DNA of 5,504 nt, from the NCBI GenBank assembly GCA_964573505.1, contig CAZNMS010000565.1:1-5504 (forward strand), in the 5' to 3' direction. Of the stretch, positions 1 to 5,450 are shown one piece after another. Under the pieces are notes generated by a model. The model had not been told where the DNA came from, ran no database searches, and saw nothing but the letters and a program-made list of their open reading frames with translations. The stretch comes from AM-0621 sp964573505 (GTDB lineage: Bacteria; Planctomycetota; Planctomycetia; Planctomycetales; Planctomycetaceae). The position numbers were made by a program, and so were the translations under genes. Each line of letters begins with the position of its first letter. The stretch's first letter is position 1.

Positions 1-1
1 A

Positions 2-1921
2 GTCACCGAGACGGCTATGGTTTCCGTGACCATCAACGCGGTGGAGGACGTCACGGACGATGCCCTCACGACCAATGAAGACGCAGCGGTGACAGCGAAT
101 GTCCTCACCGGGACCAACGGTGCGACTGCGGATACGTTCGAGAGCGGTTCGGCGGCGATCACCAGCGTGACGCAGGGAGCACACGGTTCTGTGTCGTTCC
201 TCGCCAACGGTAGCGTTACCTACACCCCCAACACGGACTACTACGGGAATGACAACTTTAGTTACACGGTGACGTCGGGCGGTTTCACCGAGACCGCAAC
301 GGTCAACGTGACCGTCAATGCCGTGGCGGACATCAACGACGATTCGCTGATGACAAATAAGGGTGCTGCGGTCACGGCGAATGTGCTCACTGGGACCAAC
401 GGTGCGACTGCTGACACGTTCGAGAGTGGGGCGGCAGTCATTACCAGCGTGACGCAGGGAACTCACGGTTCTGTGTCGTTCCTCGCCAACGGTAGCGTGA
501 CTTACACCCCGAGCTCGGACTTCGTTGGGAGCGATGGCTTCTCATATACGGTGACTTCCGGCGGAGTCAGCGAGACTGGTGTCGTTAGCGTGTTGGTCAA
601 GAACGACCCGCCCACGATCACCTCATCCGCGACAGCATCGGTGGCCGAGAACAGCAAGAACGTACTTACTGTTAGAGCCACCGACCCTGACTCTGCGACG
701 CTGACCTACGGCATAACCGGGGCAGGAGCAGACGACGCCAAATTCACGATCAACTCATCAACGGGCGCGTTGAGCTTTATCTCTGCACCGGATTTCGAAG
801 CGTACGCTTCAGCGGCCAACAGCAACGTCTATGTGGTTCGAGTGTCGGCCTCGGATGGCTCAAACACCGTGACTCAGAACATCACCGTAACGGTCACGAA
901 CGTCTCTGAAGCATCTTCTGGGGTCTCGGTTTTGGTTGTCGGTAACGCGATGCGGATCGTCGACAACACCAATGGTGCCACCACGCTGACAGTGACCTAC
1001 GTTGGCAGTCGTCAAGAATTCGTCGTGACCTCAGCGACGCAGATTCTCAGCTCCGCGACGGCTGACCGTCTTTTGGAAGTTCGCATTCCTCAAGCTGCGG
1101 TCACTGACATCGTGGCTGATCTCGGAGCAGGCAACGATTCGTTCGATGGAAGCAATTCCGAAATCCGAATCAGCGTCCTGGGAGGTGATGGTGATGACAC
1201 ACTCGTCGGCGGCACATTCAAGGACACTCTCGACGGAGGTAATGGAAATGACAACCTCACCGGCGGTCTCGCTAACGATTCACTGCTTGGTCGAGCCGGA
1301 GATGACTTCCTCTTTGGAGGTGCCGGAAACGACTTGGTCGACGGCGGTGATGGCAACGATGTTGTCCGAGGTAACGCTGGCGTCGATACGTTGATTGGTG
1401 GTCTTGGTGTCGACCGCATCATCGACAATGGCGGTGCGACGACCGTGAGTGATGATGTTTCGGGTCGAGCCAAGCTGACGGCGACGGGCTACTCGACGGT
1501 GCGAGGCGACAAGCTCGAAATCCAGACCGGAGCCTCGCTGGTCGCAGTCACGCTGATCGGCGGAAGTGGAAATGACATCTTCGATGCGTCTGGCCTAGCG
1601 AGCTCTGTCGCCGTCTCGTTGGATGGTGGAGCTGGCAATGACGCTCTGCGTGGTAGCGCTGGAGCGAACATCCTCGTTGGCAGTGCCGGCAACGACACTC
1701 TCTTGGGGGGAGCCGGCAACGACACGCTGCAAGGCGGCGCGGGTAACGATCTGCTCTTAGGTGAAGCCGGAAACGACCACATCGCAGGACACAGCGGAGC
1801 CGACCGCATCGCGCGTGGTGGCAACAACAACGCGGCATCGGGAGCAGAGATTGTCGTCTCAGACTCGCTCGACACGATCAATGACGCGTTCTCCTTCGAT
1901 TTTGCGGCGCTGATGGTGTAG
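2..1921 (+). CDS. Cadherin-like/RTX-repeat secreted surface protein, 5'-partial
   Basis: The reading frame is open to the left edge, and the codons before the first ATG (position 17) already encode the end of a repeat unit (VTETA, like FTETA later), so that ATG is internal. Numbering from it (634 residues): two Ig/cadherin-like tandem repeats (about 14-107 and 108-195, 94-residue spacing), a cadherin-type domain (196-299; ENS, DPD and DFE motifs), a beta-rich linker (300-368), then RTX nonapeptides of the GGxGxDxLx type in two blocks (about 369-473 and 511-602), and a short tail ending FDFAALMV. RTX repeats form a calcium-binding parallel beta-roll and are typical of type I-secreted proteins; cadherin-like repeats suggest adhesion or a surface role. 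No transporter or cell-wall anchor is visible here. The family is clear; the exact function is unknown. No clear terminator follows the stop. Confidence 0.93.
   Translation, partial: VTETAMVSVTINAVEDVTDDALTTNEDAAVTANVLTGTNGATADTFESGSAAITSVTQGAHGSVSFLANGSVTYTPNTDYYGNDNFSYTVTSGGFTETATVNVTVNAVADINDDSLMTNKGAAVTANVLTGTNGATADTFESGAAVITSVTQGTHGSVSFLANGSVTYTPSSDFVGSDGFSYTVTSGGVSETGVVSVLVKNDPPTITSSATASVAENSKNVLTVRATDPDSATLTYGITGAGADDAKFTINSSTGALSFISAPDFEAYASAANSNVYVVRVSASDGSNTVTQNITVTVTNVSEASSGVSVLVVGNAMRIVDNTNGATTLTVTYVGSRQEFVVTSATQILSSATADRLLEVRIPQAAVTDIVADLGAGNDSFDGSNSEIRISVLGGDGDDTLVGGTFKDTLDGGNGNDNLTGGLANDSLLGRAGDDFLFGGAGNDLVDGGDGNDVVRGNAGVDTLIGGLGVDRIIDNGGATTVSDDVSGRAKLTATGYSTVRGDKLEIQTGASLVAVTLIGGSGNDIFDASGLASSVAVSLDGGAGNDALRGSAGANILVGSAGNDTLLGGAGNDTLQGGAGNDLLLGEAGNDHIAGHSGADRIARGGNNNAASGAEIVVSDSLDTINDAFSFDFAALMV
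56..619 (+). repeat. Two tandem 282-bp repeat units inside the surface-protein gene
   Basis: Units start at 56 and 338, exactly 282 bases (94 codons) apart. Over the first 58 residues 51 are identical, and a 35-base stretch (182-216 and 464-498) is identical at DNA level, including synonymous positions. The C-terminal third of each unit is more diverged. The last residues of a further unit are visible at the left edge, so the array continues upstream. Confidence 0.9.
1121..1822 (+). repeat. RTX calcium-binding nonapeptide-coding repeats (two blocks)
   Basis: The protein shows repeated GGxGNDxLxG-type nonapeptides, for example GGAGNDLVDGGDGNDVVRG and GGAGNDTLQGGAGNDLLLG. They fall at 1121-1435 and 1547-1822, separated by a stretch without repeats. 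Two turns of this type bind calcium between adjacent strands of a beta-roll, so folding outside the cell is probably calcium dependent (family knowledge). Confidence 0.9.
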
Positions 1922-2038
1922 TCGTTATTGCATGCCGCCTCTCCTAGTTCAGCATCGCCGCAGACTGTTGGCATGTCAGACAGATTACATACACGGCAGC
2001 GTTTAAAGCAGGGTGATCTCAACTTCATTCATCACACC

Positions 2039-2044
2039 GGAGGT
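2039..2044 (+). promoter_or_regulatory. Candidate ribosome binding site for ATG 2049
   Basis: GGAGGT lies four bases before the ATG at 2049. It is a near-perfect Shine-Dalgarno, though the spacing is slightly short. It is the main reason for considering the ORF behind it. Confidence 0.35.
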
Positions 2045-2048
2045 CCGA

Positions 2049-2378
2049 ATGAATTCACGACTCGAACAACACACGTCGAACATCTCGCCGTGCGATCGAA
2101 CCCTCGTGCCGCGTTTGTCATCGCTGGAAGTGACATTCATGGCGGCGGGAATTGTCATCCTGGGTTTTGCAGCTTGCTTCGGATCAGAGCAGGCAACGCA
2201 GCAAGCCACGAGGTTCAGTTTGCCTAAGCATCATGAAGTTGGTGGTGCGTGGGACTCGGGCGATCGCGGTTCTCGCGCCTGCCTTCGCCCAGAAGAGGCT
2301 CAGGAAATTAGCCAATCGAGGTTGCACCTCGGACCGACGAGTTTCGGAAGAACAGCGTCGAGTTACCGATCGAGGTGA
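2049..2378 (+). CDS. Hypothetical small protein, doubtful
   Basis: This is a 109-residue frame I do not recognise. The start was chosen for the GGAGGT just upstream. Residues about 31-43 form a short hydrophobic stretch (FMAAGIVILGFAAC) ending in FAAC, which could be a membrane segment or a weak lipobox, but it lies unusually far from the N-terminus for a signal peptide unless an internal ATG (2136) is the real start. After it the sequence becomes rich in Arg and Ser with no motif, as expected of non-coding DNA read by chance or of a frameshifted remnant. A different frame (start 2152) overlaps it. I keep it only because of the ribosome binding site and the hydrophobic stretch. Confidence 0.22.
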   Translation: MNSRLEQHTSNISPCDRTLVPRLSSLEVTFMAAGIVILGFAACFGSEQATQQATRFSLPKHHEVGGAWDSGDRGSRACLRPEEAQEISQSRLHLGPTSFGRTASSYRSR

Positions 2379-2398
2379 GCCGTCTTCTTCCGCAGTCA

Positions 2399-2460
2399 GG
2401 CTTTGCCATCCGTAGGAAGCCGTCTCTCATCAGTCGCACTTTCCTACGGATAGCAAAGCC
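2399..2460. repeat. 20-bp inverted repeat, possible terminator or palindromic element
   Basis: Arms 2399-2418 and 2441-2460 match at 19 of 20 positions around a 22-base spacer. The single mismatch is C-A read on the + strand but a G-U wobble in RNA from the minus strand. No T-run follows, so a classical intrinsic terminator is not evident. It lies between the surface-protein gene and the pilin-like gene and could be a bidirectional transcription stop or an intergenic repeat. Confidence 0.75.
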
Positions 2461-2525
2461 GAACCGCGGATGTGCCCATGTAAGTCGAATTGCAGTCGAA
2501 AGGTCACCAACAACTTCGCCTCGAA

Positions 2526-2628
2526 ACTTGACTCAGAGTTCATGAACTCGGTTTTCAAGTGGCCTGGGGCGACGCTCGCTATCGCGAGCTTGCCCTCGGC
2601 TGATCTCCGAGGCCCCTTCGGCGCGAAG
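2526..2628. repeat. Cluster of four palindromes in the leader of the pilin-like gene
   Basis: GAGTTCATGAACTC (2536-2549) is a perfect 14-bp palindrome, framed by ACTTGA (2526-2531) and TCAAGT (2555-2560), which also pair. Three short hairpins follow: GCTCGC/GCGAGC (2574-2589, loop TATC), CCTCGG/CCGAGG (2594-2612) and CTTCG/CGAAG (2616-2628). They may be an operator plus leader structure, or part of a dispersed repeat. Confidence 0.6.
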
Positions 2629-2700
2629 ACAAGAATCTCTGCAACATCAAACCGCGTGTGCTGGAGTGCCGCGCGACCATCCTTTGACTGGAACACTTTC

Positions 2701-3525
2701 GTGAGAACTTATTTGGTCTGTACCGCGCGGCGATCGAACCGGTCGTCTCGGTCAGCATTCACATTGATCGAACTGCTGGTTTCGATCGCCATCATCGCTG
2801 TGCTGGTGGCGTTGCTGTTGCCCGCAGTGCAGCAAGCACGGGAATCGGCTCGGCAAACGCAGTGCAAGAACAACATCAAGCAGATCGCATTGGCGACTCA
2901 CAACTTCGAGGAAACGCGCCGCAAGCTGCCGGGTAATACTTATCACTTCATCATGCCCGATCCTTATCGGTATGCCGACACTTTCACTCATATCAAGACT
3001 CACATCGAAGCCGACAGCGCGACGAATACCACTCGCGTGCAAGCCTTTATCTGCCCGTCGGATGTCTCGATCGGCAAAGCAGTGCAAGTGCGGGCGGGCA
3101 GCTACACGACCAATCAATCACTCTTCATTCCGCTGCCCGCTCCGAAGGATCAGGCCATCAGTCAGTTCGATATGACGACGGCGTTTGTCATCGCGGGATC
3201 ATCGAACGTGATCATGCTCTCTGAGCGAATTCATCAGTGCGACTTCCCGTTTTACGGCACTTGGGCGTCTGCTGGCGGAACCTACTTCGAGCATTACTGG
3301 GACATGAATTACCTGCCGCTGATCCCCGACAAGCCGGTGCCGACCAACATTGGGATCACCGATCGGAAGGGCTGCGACCTTTACTGGTACAGCAGCTCGC
3401 ACATCGGTGGTCTTAACGTAGCGATGGGGGATGGCAGTGTCCGCAGCGCGAACCCCAACATTGATGCCACGATTTGGAAGCGGTTGATGGATCGTCAGAA
3501 CGTCGAAGTCATCGGCGAGTGGTAG
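2701..3525 (+). CDS. DUF1559 family prepilin-like protein (H-X9-DG)
   Basis: With a GTG start at 2701 this is 274 residues. A basic 19-residue leader ends RSRSA and is followed by the type IV prepilin motif FTLIELLVSIAIIAVL (F20, with the conserved Glu at mature position 5 = E24), one hydrophobic helix, and LLPAVQQARESAR, typical of the family. The C-terminus has H-X9-DG: H234 in SSHIGGLNVAMGDGS and D244-G245. Prepilin peptidase should cleave before F20; Ala replaces the usual Gly at -1. The frame stays open to an ATG at 2470, but that would give an implausible 96-residue leader; TTG 2713 is another option. No strong Shine-Dalgarno marks any of them. The family is greatly expanded in planctomycetes; its role (pseudopilin-like, envelope or secretion) is not established. 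Probably co-transcribed with the lipoprotein gene that follows. Confidence 0.9.
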   Translation: MRTYLVCTARRSNRSSRSAFTLIELLVSIAIIAVLVALLLPAVQQARESARQTQCKNNIKQIALATHNFEETRRKLPGNTYHFIMPDPYRYADTFTHIKTHIEADSATNTTRVQAFICPSDVSIGKAVQVRAGSYTTNQSLFIPLPAPKDQAISQFDMTTAFVIAGSSNVIMLSERIHQCDFPFYGTWASAGGTYFEHYWDMNYLPLIPDKPVPTNIGITDRKGCDLYWYSSSHIGGLNVAMGDGSVRSANPNIDATIWKRLMDRQNVEVIGEW

Positions 3526-3553
3526 TGCTTCATCACAGTTCCTTCTTGATTCG

Positions 3554-3560
3554 AAAGGAG
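3554..3560 (+). promoter_or_regulatory. Ribosome binding site of the lipoprotein gene
   Basis: AAAGGAG lies six bases before ATG 3567. It decides the start: the frame is open further upstream into the preceding gene, but only this ATG combines good spacing with a signal peptide at the N-terminus. Confidence 0.8.
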
Positions 3561-3566
3561 ATCGTG

Positions 3567-3968
3567 ATGGCACGACTCACCTGTTGGATGTTGCTGGCGG
3601 CGAGCGTTCTGCTGGCTGGATTTGGCTGTTCGAAAACGGTTGAACGGCAAGTGGCAGTCTTCCCGGTCGATGGTCAGCTCAGCGTTGGAGGTCAACCGGC
3701 TGTCGGTGCCGTCGTCACGTTTCATGCCCAGAACGCTGATGCCTCAAGCCAACCGATCACTGCGAAGGTGCGCGACGATGGGCATTTCGTGGCGGTCCAA
3801 CCGGATGGCGCGAACGGCTTGCCCGAGGGGGAATTCTCACTCACCGCCATCTGGCTCGAGGGGGAAAAAGATCGGCTCGCTGGCAAGTACAGCGATCCAG
3901 CGCAACCCCTCAGCAAGATCACCGTCAAGCCGGGCATCAACCTGCTTCCGCCCATTCGGCTGCCGTAG
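3567..3968 (+). CDS. Small secreted lipoprotein, carboxypeptidase-regulatory-like beta-sandwich
   Basis: The product has 133 residues. Residues 1-20 form a signal peptide (MARLTCWMLLAASVLLAGFG) with C21 as the likely lipidated cysteine; GFGC is a loose lipobox, since Phe occupies -2. The mature part starts with VFPVDGQLSVGGQPAVGAVVTF (split here as residues 31-40 and 41-52), the opening strand pattern of the carboxypeptidase-regulatory-like / transthyretin-like fold, then DDGHF, a glycine-rich turn, LPEGEFSLTAIW, and a final KYSDP...ITVKPGIN segment. Such proteins commonly sit directly after DUF1559 genes in planctomycetes. Here the gap is 41 bases, which suggests one operon and envelope location. 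The molecular function is unknown; no catalytic residues are apparent. The stop codon overlaps the first palindromic element of the following gap. Confidence 0.88.
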   Translation: MARLTCWMLLAASVLLAGFGCSKTVERQVAVFPVDGQLSVGGQPAVGAVVTFHAQNADASSQPITAKVRDDGHFVAVQPDGANGLPEGEFSLTAIWLEGEKDRLAGKYSDPAQPLSKITVKPGINLLPPIRLP

Positions 3969-4090
3969 GAGGCTGCCCGAGTAGCATGGACTTCCAGTCC
4001 GTGCTCTTCGATCAGCAGCTCGAACTCGTTTGTAGGAGTAAATACAGCACGGGATGGAATCCCATGCTACGGCTACTCGGACAAGCTCCT
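3967..4090. repeat. Large imperfect inverted repeat made of two quasi-palindromic hairpins
   Basis: The left arm (3967-4005) and right arm (4046-4090) pair over most of their length around a 40-base spacer; the right arm has a six-base duplication (GTAGC repeated). Each arm contains its own hairpin: AGCAT-GGACT-TCC-AGTCC-GTGCT on the left, and AGCAC-GGGAT-GGA-ATCCC-ATGCT on the right. It begins on the lipoprotein stop codon, so it may also stabilise or end that transcript. Confidence 0.85.
3982..4005 (+). repeat. 24-base quasi-palindromic element, copy 1
   Basis: It starts TAGCATGGACTTCC and ends AGTCCGTGCT. It folds into a 10-bp stem with one T-G wobble and a TCC loop. A perfect copy lies in the opposite orientation at 5451-5474, and a compensated variant is at 4046-4069. 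Confidence 0.9.
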
Positions 4091-4131
4091 AGTTCTTCTC
4101 GTCGTGCCTCCAGAGGAACACAGCCGTTTTT

Positions 4132-4197
4132 AAGTACGACGGACTTGCAGTCCGTCGCTTCTCACGACGAGCGACGGACTACAAGTCCGTCGTACTT
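4132..4197. repeat. 28-bp inverted repeat whose arms are themselves hairpins
   Basis: Arms 4132-4159 and 4170-4197 match at 27 of 28 positions around a 10-base spacer. Each arm also folds alone: CGACGGACT / AGTCCGTCG, nine pairs, with loop TGC on the left and ACA on the right. The only arm-to-arm mismatch lies in that loop. The core GGACTTGCAGTCCGT resembles the GGACTTCCAGTCCGT of the 3982-4005 element. Confidence 0.9.
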
Positions 4198-4236
4198 TGT
4201 GTGTCGTACCAGTGTTCCTTACTCATTATGCCGGCC

Positions 4237-4264
4237 CGCCCGGTGAGGAACTCCTCACCGGGCG
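4237..4264. terminator. GC-rich 12-bp perfect stem-loop upstream of the DJ-1-like gene
   Basis: CGCCCGGTGAGG and CCTCACCGGGCG pair perfectly around the loop AACT. The sequence after it is pyrimidine-rich (CTTCTTCTTCT) but has no continuous T-run. It ends 32 bases before the ATG at 4297. It could be a terminator for upstream transcription or a 5'-leader structure of the downstream mRNA; I cannot decide between them. Confidence 0.5.
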
Positions 4265-4296
4265 ATGCAGACTTCTTCTTCTACAGAAAGAGATCC

Positions 4297-5124
4297 ATGA
4301 ATCGTCGGCATGTCATTCAAATGACAATGGCTTCGACTGCCGCAGCCGCGCTGGGTTACTGCGGCGCGTTGCAGTCACAGGTTCAGTCTCAGACGAACAA
4401 ACCGCTCAGCGATGCAGACCAAAAGAAGATCGAGGCCGACAAGGCCAAAGCTCAGATCCTGATGTTGGTCTATCCCCGTTTCACGGCATTGGATTTGGTC
4501 GGTCCGCAGCATGTGTTTTCGTTGCTGGGGCCGGGCTTCAAAACGCGGCTCGTCTGGAAGAACAAAGACGAACTGCTGTCGGACACCGGCATTCCGGTGC
4601 GTCCGACGATGACGTTTGCGGAATGCACGGACTCGCCAGTGGTGCTCTTTATCCCCGGCGGAACTGAAGGAACTTTGGAAGCGATGCGCGATCCGGAAGT
4701 GCGCGAGTTCGTCGCTTCACGCGGGGCCAAAGCAACGTATGTGACCAGCGTTTGCACCGGGGCATTGGTGCTCGCTGCGGCGGGGTTGCTCAAGGGCTAC
4801 AAGGCCACAACGCATTGGCTCGCGCTCGATACACTTAAGAGCTTTGGTGCCGAGCCGGTTTCTGAGCGAGTCGTGATTGATCGCAACCGGATTACCGGCG
4901 GCGGAGTGACGGCAGGCATCGACTTTGCATTGACGTTGGCCGCGAAGCTCAAGGACGAGTCCTACGCCAAAGGGGTGCAACTGATGATGGAGTACGACCC
5001 GCAGCCGCCGTTCAATTCGGGGCGTCCTGATCTCGCTGAAGCAGATACCGTCAAGATGCTGGAAGCGATGGTCGTCATGTTCAATCGCGATGTGAAAGAC
5101 ACCGCGAAGCAGCTCGGCTACTGA
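4297..5124 (+). CDS. Tat-exported DJ-1/PfpI family protein, isonitrile hydratase-like
   Basis: The product has 275 residues. The start at 4297 (weak upstream AGAAAGAGA) yields a twin-arginine signal, NRRHVIQMT followed by ASTAAAALGY; a GTG at 4201 in the same frame would only add translated repeat DNA. After a charged linker (about 30-50) comes a DJ-1/PfpI-type domain: LDLVGP (D66), FIPGG (PGG at 120-122), nucleophile elbow SVCTGALVLAAAGLL (C153, T154), ATTHW (H173) and ITGGGVTAGID (199-209). In Pseudomonas isonitrile hydratase, the Cys, the following Thr and the Asp of the LDLxGP motif are the key residues for hydrating isonitriles to N-formamides, and all three are present here. There is no AraC-type HTH domain, unlike FtrA-type relatives. 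The superfamily is certain; the substrate is inferred. A stem-loop begins on the stop codon. Confidence 0.92.
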   Translation: MNRRHVIQMTMASTAAAALGYCGALQSQVQSQTNKPLSDADQKKIEADKAKAQILMLVYPRFTALDLVGPQHVFSLLGPGFKTRLVWKNKDELLSDTGIPVRPTMTFAECTDSPVVLFIPGGTEGTLEAMRDPEVREFVASRGAKATYVTSVCTGALVLAAAGLLKGYKATTHWLALDTLKSFGAEPVSERVVIDRNRITGGGVTAGIDFALTLAAKLKDESYAKGVQLMMEYDPQPPFNSGRPDLAEADTVKMLEAMVVMFNRDVKDTAKQLGY

Positions 5125-5163
5125 CCGGCACGCAGCCCCTCGGGGCAGGGGCTTCTAGCCGGT
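5124..5163. terminator. Stem-loop at the end of the DJ-1-like gene, candidate terminator
   Basis: The outer stem ACCGGC (5124-5129) / GCCGGT (5158-5163) and inner stem AGCCCCT (5134-5140) / AGGGGCT (5147-5153) are separated by a symmetrical 4/4 internal loop and capped by six bases. It starts on the last base of the stop codon. No T-run follows, so factor-independent termination is uncertain. Confidence 0.55.
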
Positions 5164-5225
5164 GCGCATTGGGAAAGAGTGAGTCGAGTCGAATCAAATT
5201 GGATGTAACCGGCATTCCGGCGCGG

Positions 5226-5327
5226 TCTCCGGCGGGCTTGTCCCGTCGGGACCAACAACTGCCCCGCTACTCACTCACAGTGGTAGCGGAGCAGTCGTTG
5301 CTTCCGTCCGGACAAGCCGGAAGGAGA
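5226..5327. repeat. Inverted pair of roughly 44-base GC-rich repeats
   Basis: The left arm (5226-5271) read on the minus strand resembles the right arm (5282-5327): GTAGCGGGGCAGTTGTTG against GTAGCGGAGCAGTCGTTG, followed by related sequence containing GACAAGCC. The spacer is about ten bases. The arms are clearly diverged, with several mismatches and small gaps. Confidence 0.65.
5283..5326 (+). repeat. 44-base repeat, copy 1 (direct repeat with 5355-5398)
   Basis: It matches 5355-5398 at 36 of 44 positions without gaps, offset by 72 bases. The 3' half contains GTCCGG-ACAAG-CCGGA, which can form a short hairpin. Confidence 0.75.
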
Positions 5328-5354
5328 GCGAAAGTGCCTTTGTTTTGGAGTCAT

Positions 5355-5398
5355 GTAGCCGACCAGTCGTTCGTCCCGTCCGGGCGAGCCGGACGGAG
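5355..5398 (+). repeat. 44-base repeat, copy 2
   Basis: It is a diverged direct copy of 5283-5326. Its hairpin is better formed: CGTCCGG / CCGGACG, seven pairs, loop GCGAG. Confidence 0.75.
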
Positions 5399-5450
5399 AC
5401 GACTCAAATTCAGTGCCGGAGTGCCGGTCACACCCAATCAAATTTCAGGG

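Larger units (their letters stand above)
1922..2700. other. Long intergenic region, no convincing gene
   Basis: Several overlapping frames are open on both strands, but none has recognisable domains and they contradict one another. What can be supported is one Shine-Dalgarno-led small ORF candidate (2049-2378), a 20-bp inverted repeat (2399-2460), a 14-bp perfect palindrome (2536-2549) and three short hairpins (2574-2628). The right half is probably the leader of the downstream pilin-like gene. Confidence 0.6.
3969..4296. other. Intergenic region filled by palindromic elements
   Basis: These 328 bases contain three successive inverted-repeat structures (3967-4090, 4132-4197, 4237-4264) and little else. 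Open frames crossing it only translate repeat DNA. No promoter with good -10 and -35 boxes could be picked for the downstream gene. Confidence 0.7.

Noticed and set aside
1090..2028. Long minus-strand frames opposite the RTX repeats
   Set aside because: The Pro/Ser-rich, repetitive products are antisense readings of glycine/aspartate nonapeptides.
2109..2125. Similarity of GCGTTTGTCATCGC to a stretch within the pilin-like gene near 3181
   Set aside because: It is a short match with no extension on either side, so probably chance.
1928..2227. 99-residue + strand frame after the surface-protein gene
   Set aside because: It has no motif and conflicts with the frame led by GGAGGT at 2039. Its composition looks like chance translation.
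2430..2696. 88-residue minus-strand frame in the leader of the pilin-like gene
   Set aside because: The region is dominated by palindromes, no domain is recognised, and no Shine-Dalgarno was evident. It could be part of a dispersed repeat, but a gene cannot be supported.
4197..4229. Promoter with TTGTGT and CATTAT ahead of the DJ-1-like gene
   Set aside because: The 21-base spacing and weak boxes do not support a call.
3986..4246. 86-residue + strand frame beginning MDFQSV
   Set aside because: It translates the palindromic elements (MDFQSV from one, TDLQSV from the other) and has no domain or ribosome binding site. It is repeat DNA read as protein.
3967..4264. CRISPR-like array
   Set aside because: The repeats are palindromic units of different families with unequal spacing and no unique spacers of constant length; no cas gene is present.
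4197..4667. 156-residue + strand frame overlapping the DJ-1-like gene
   Set aside because: It is an out-of-frame shadow of a gene with strong family motifs.
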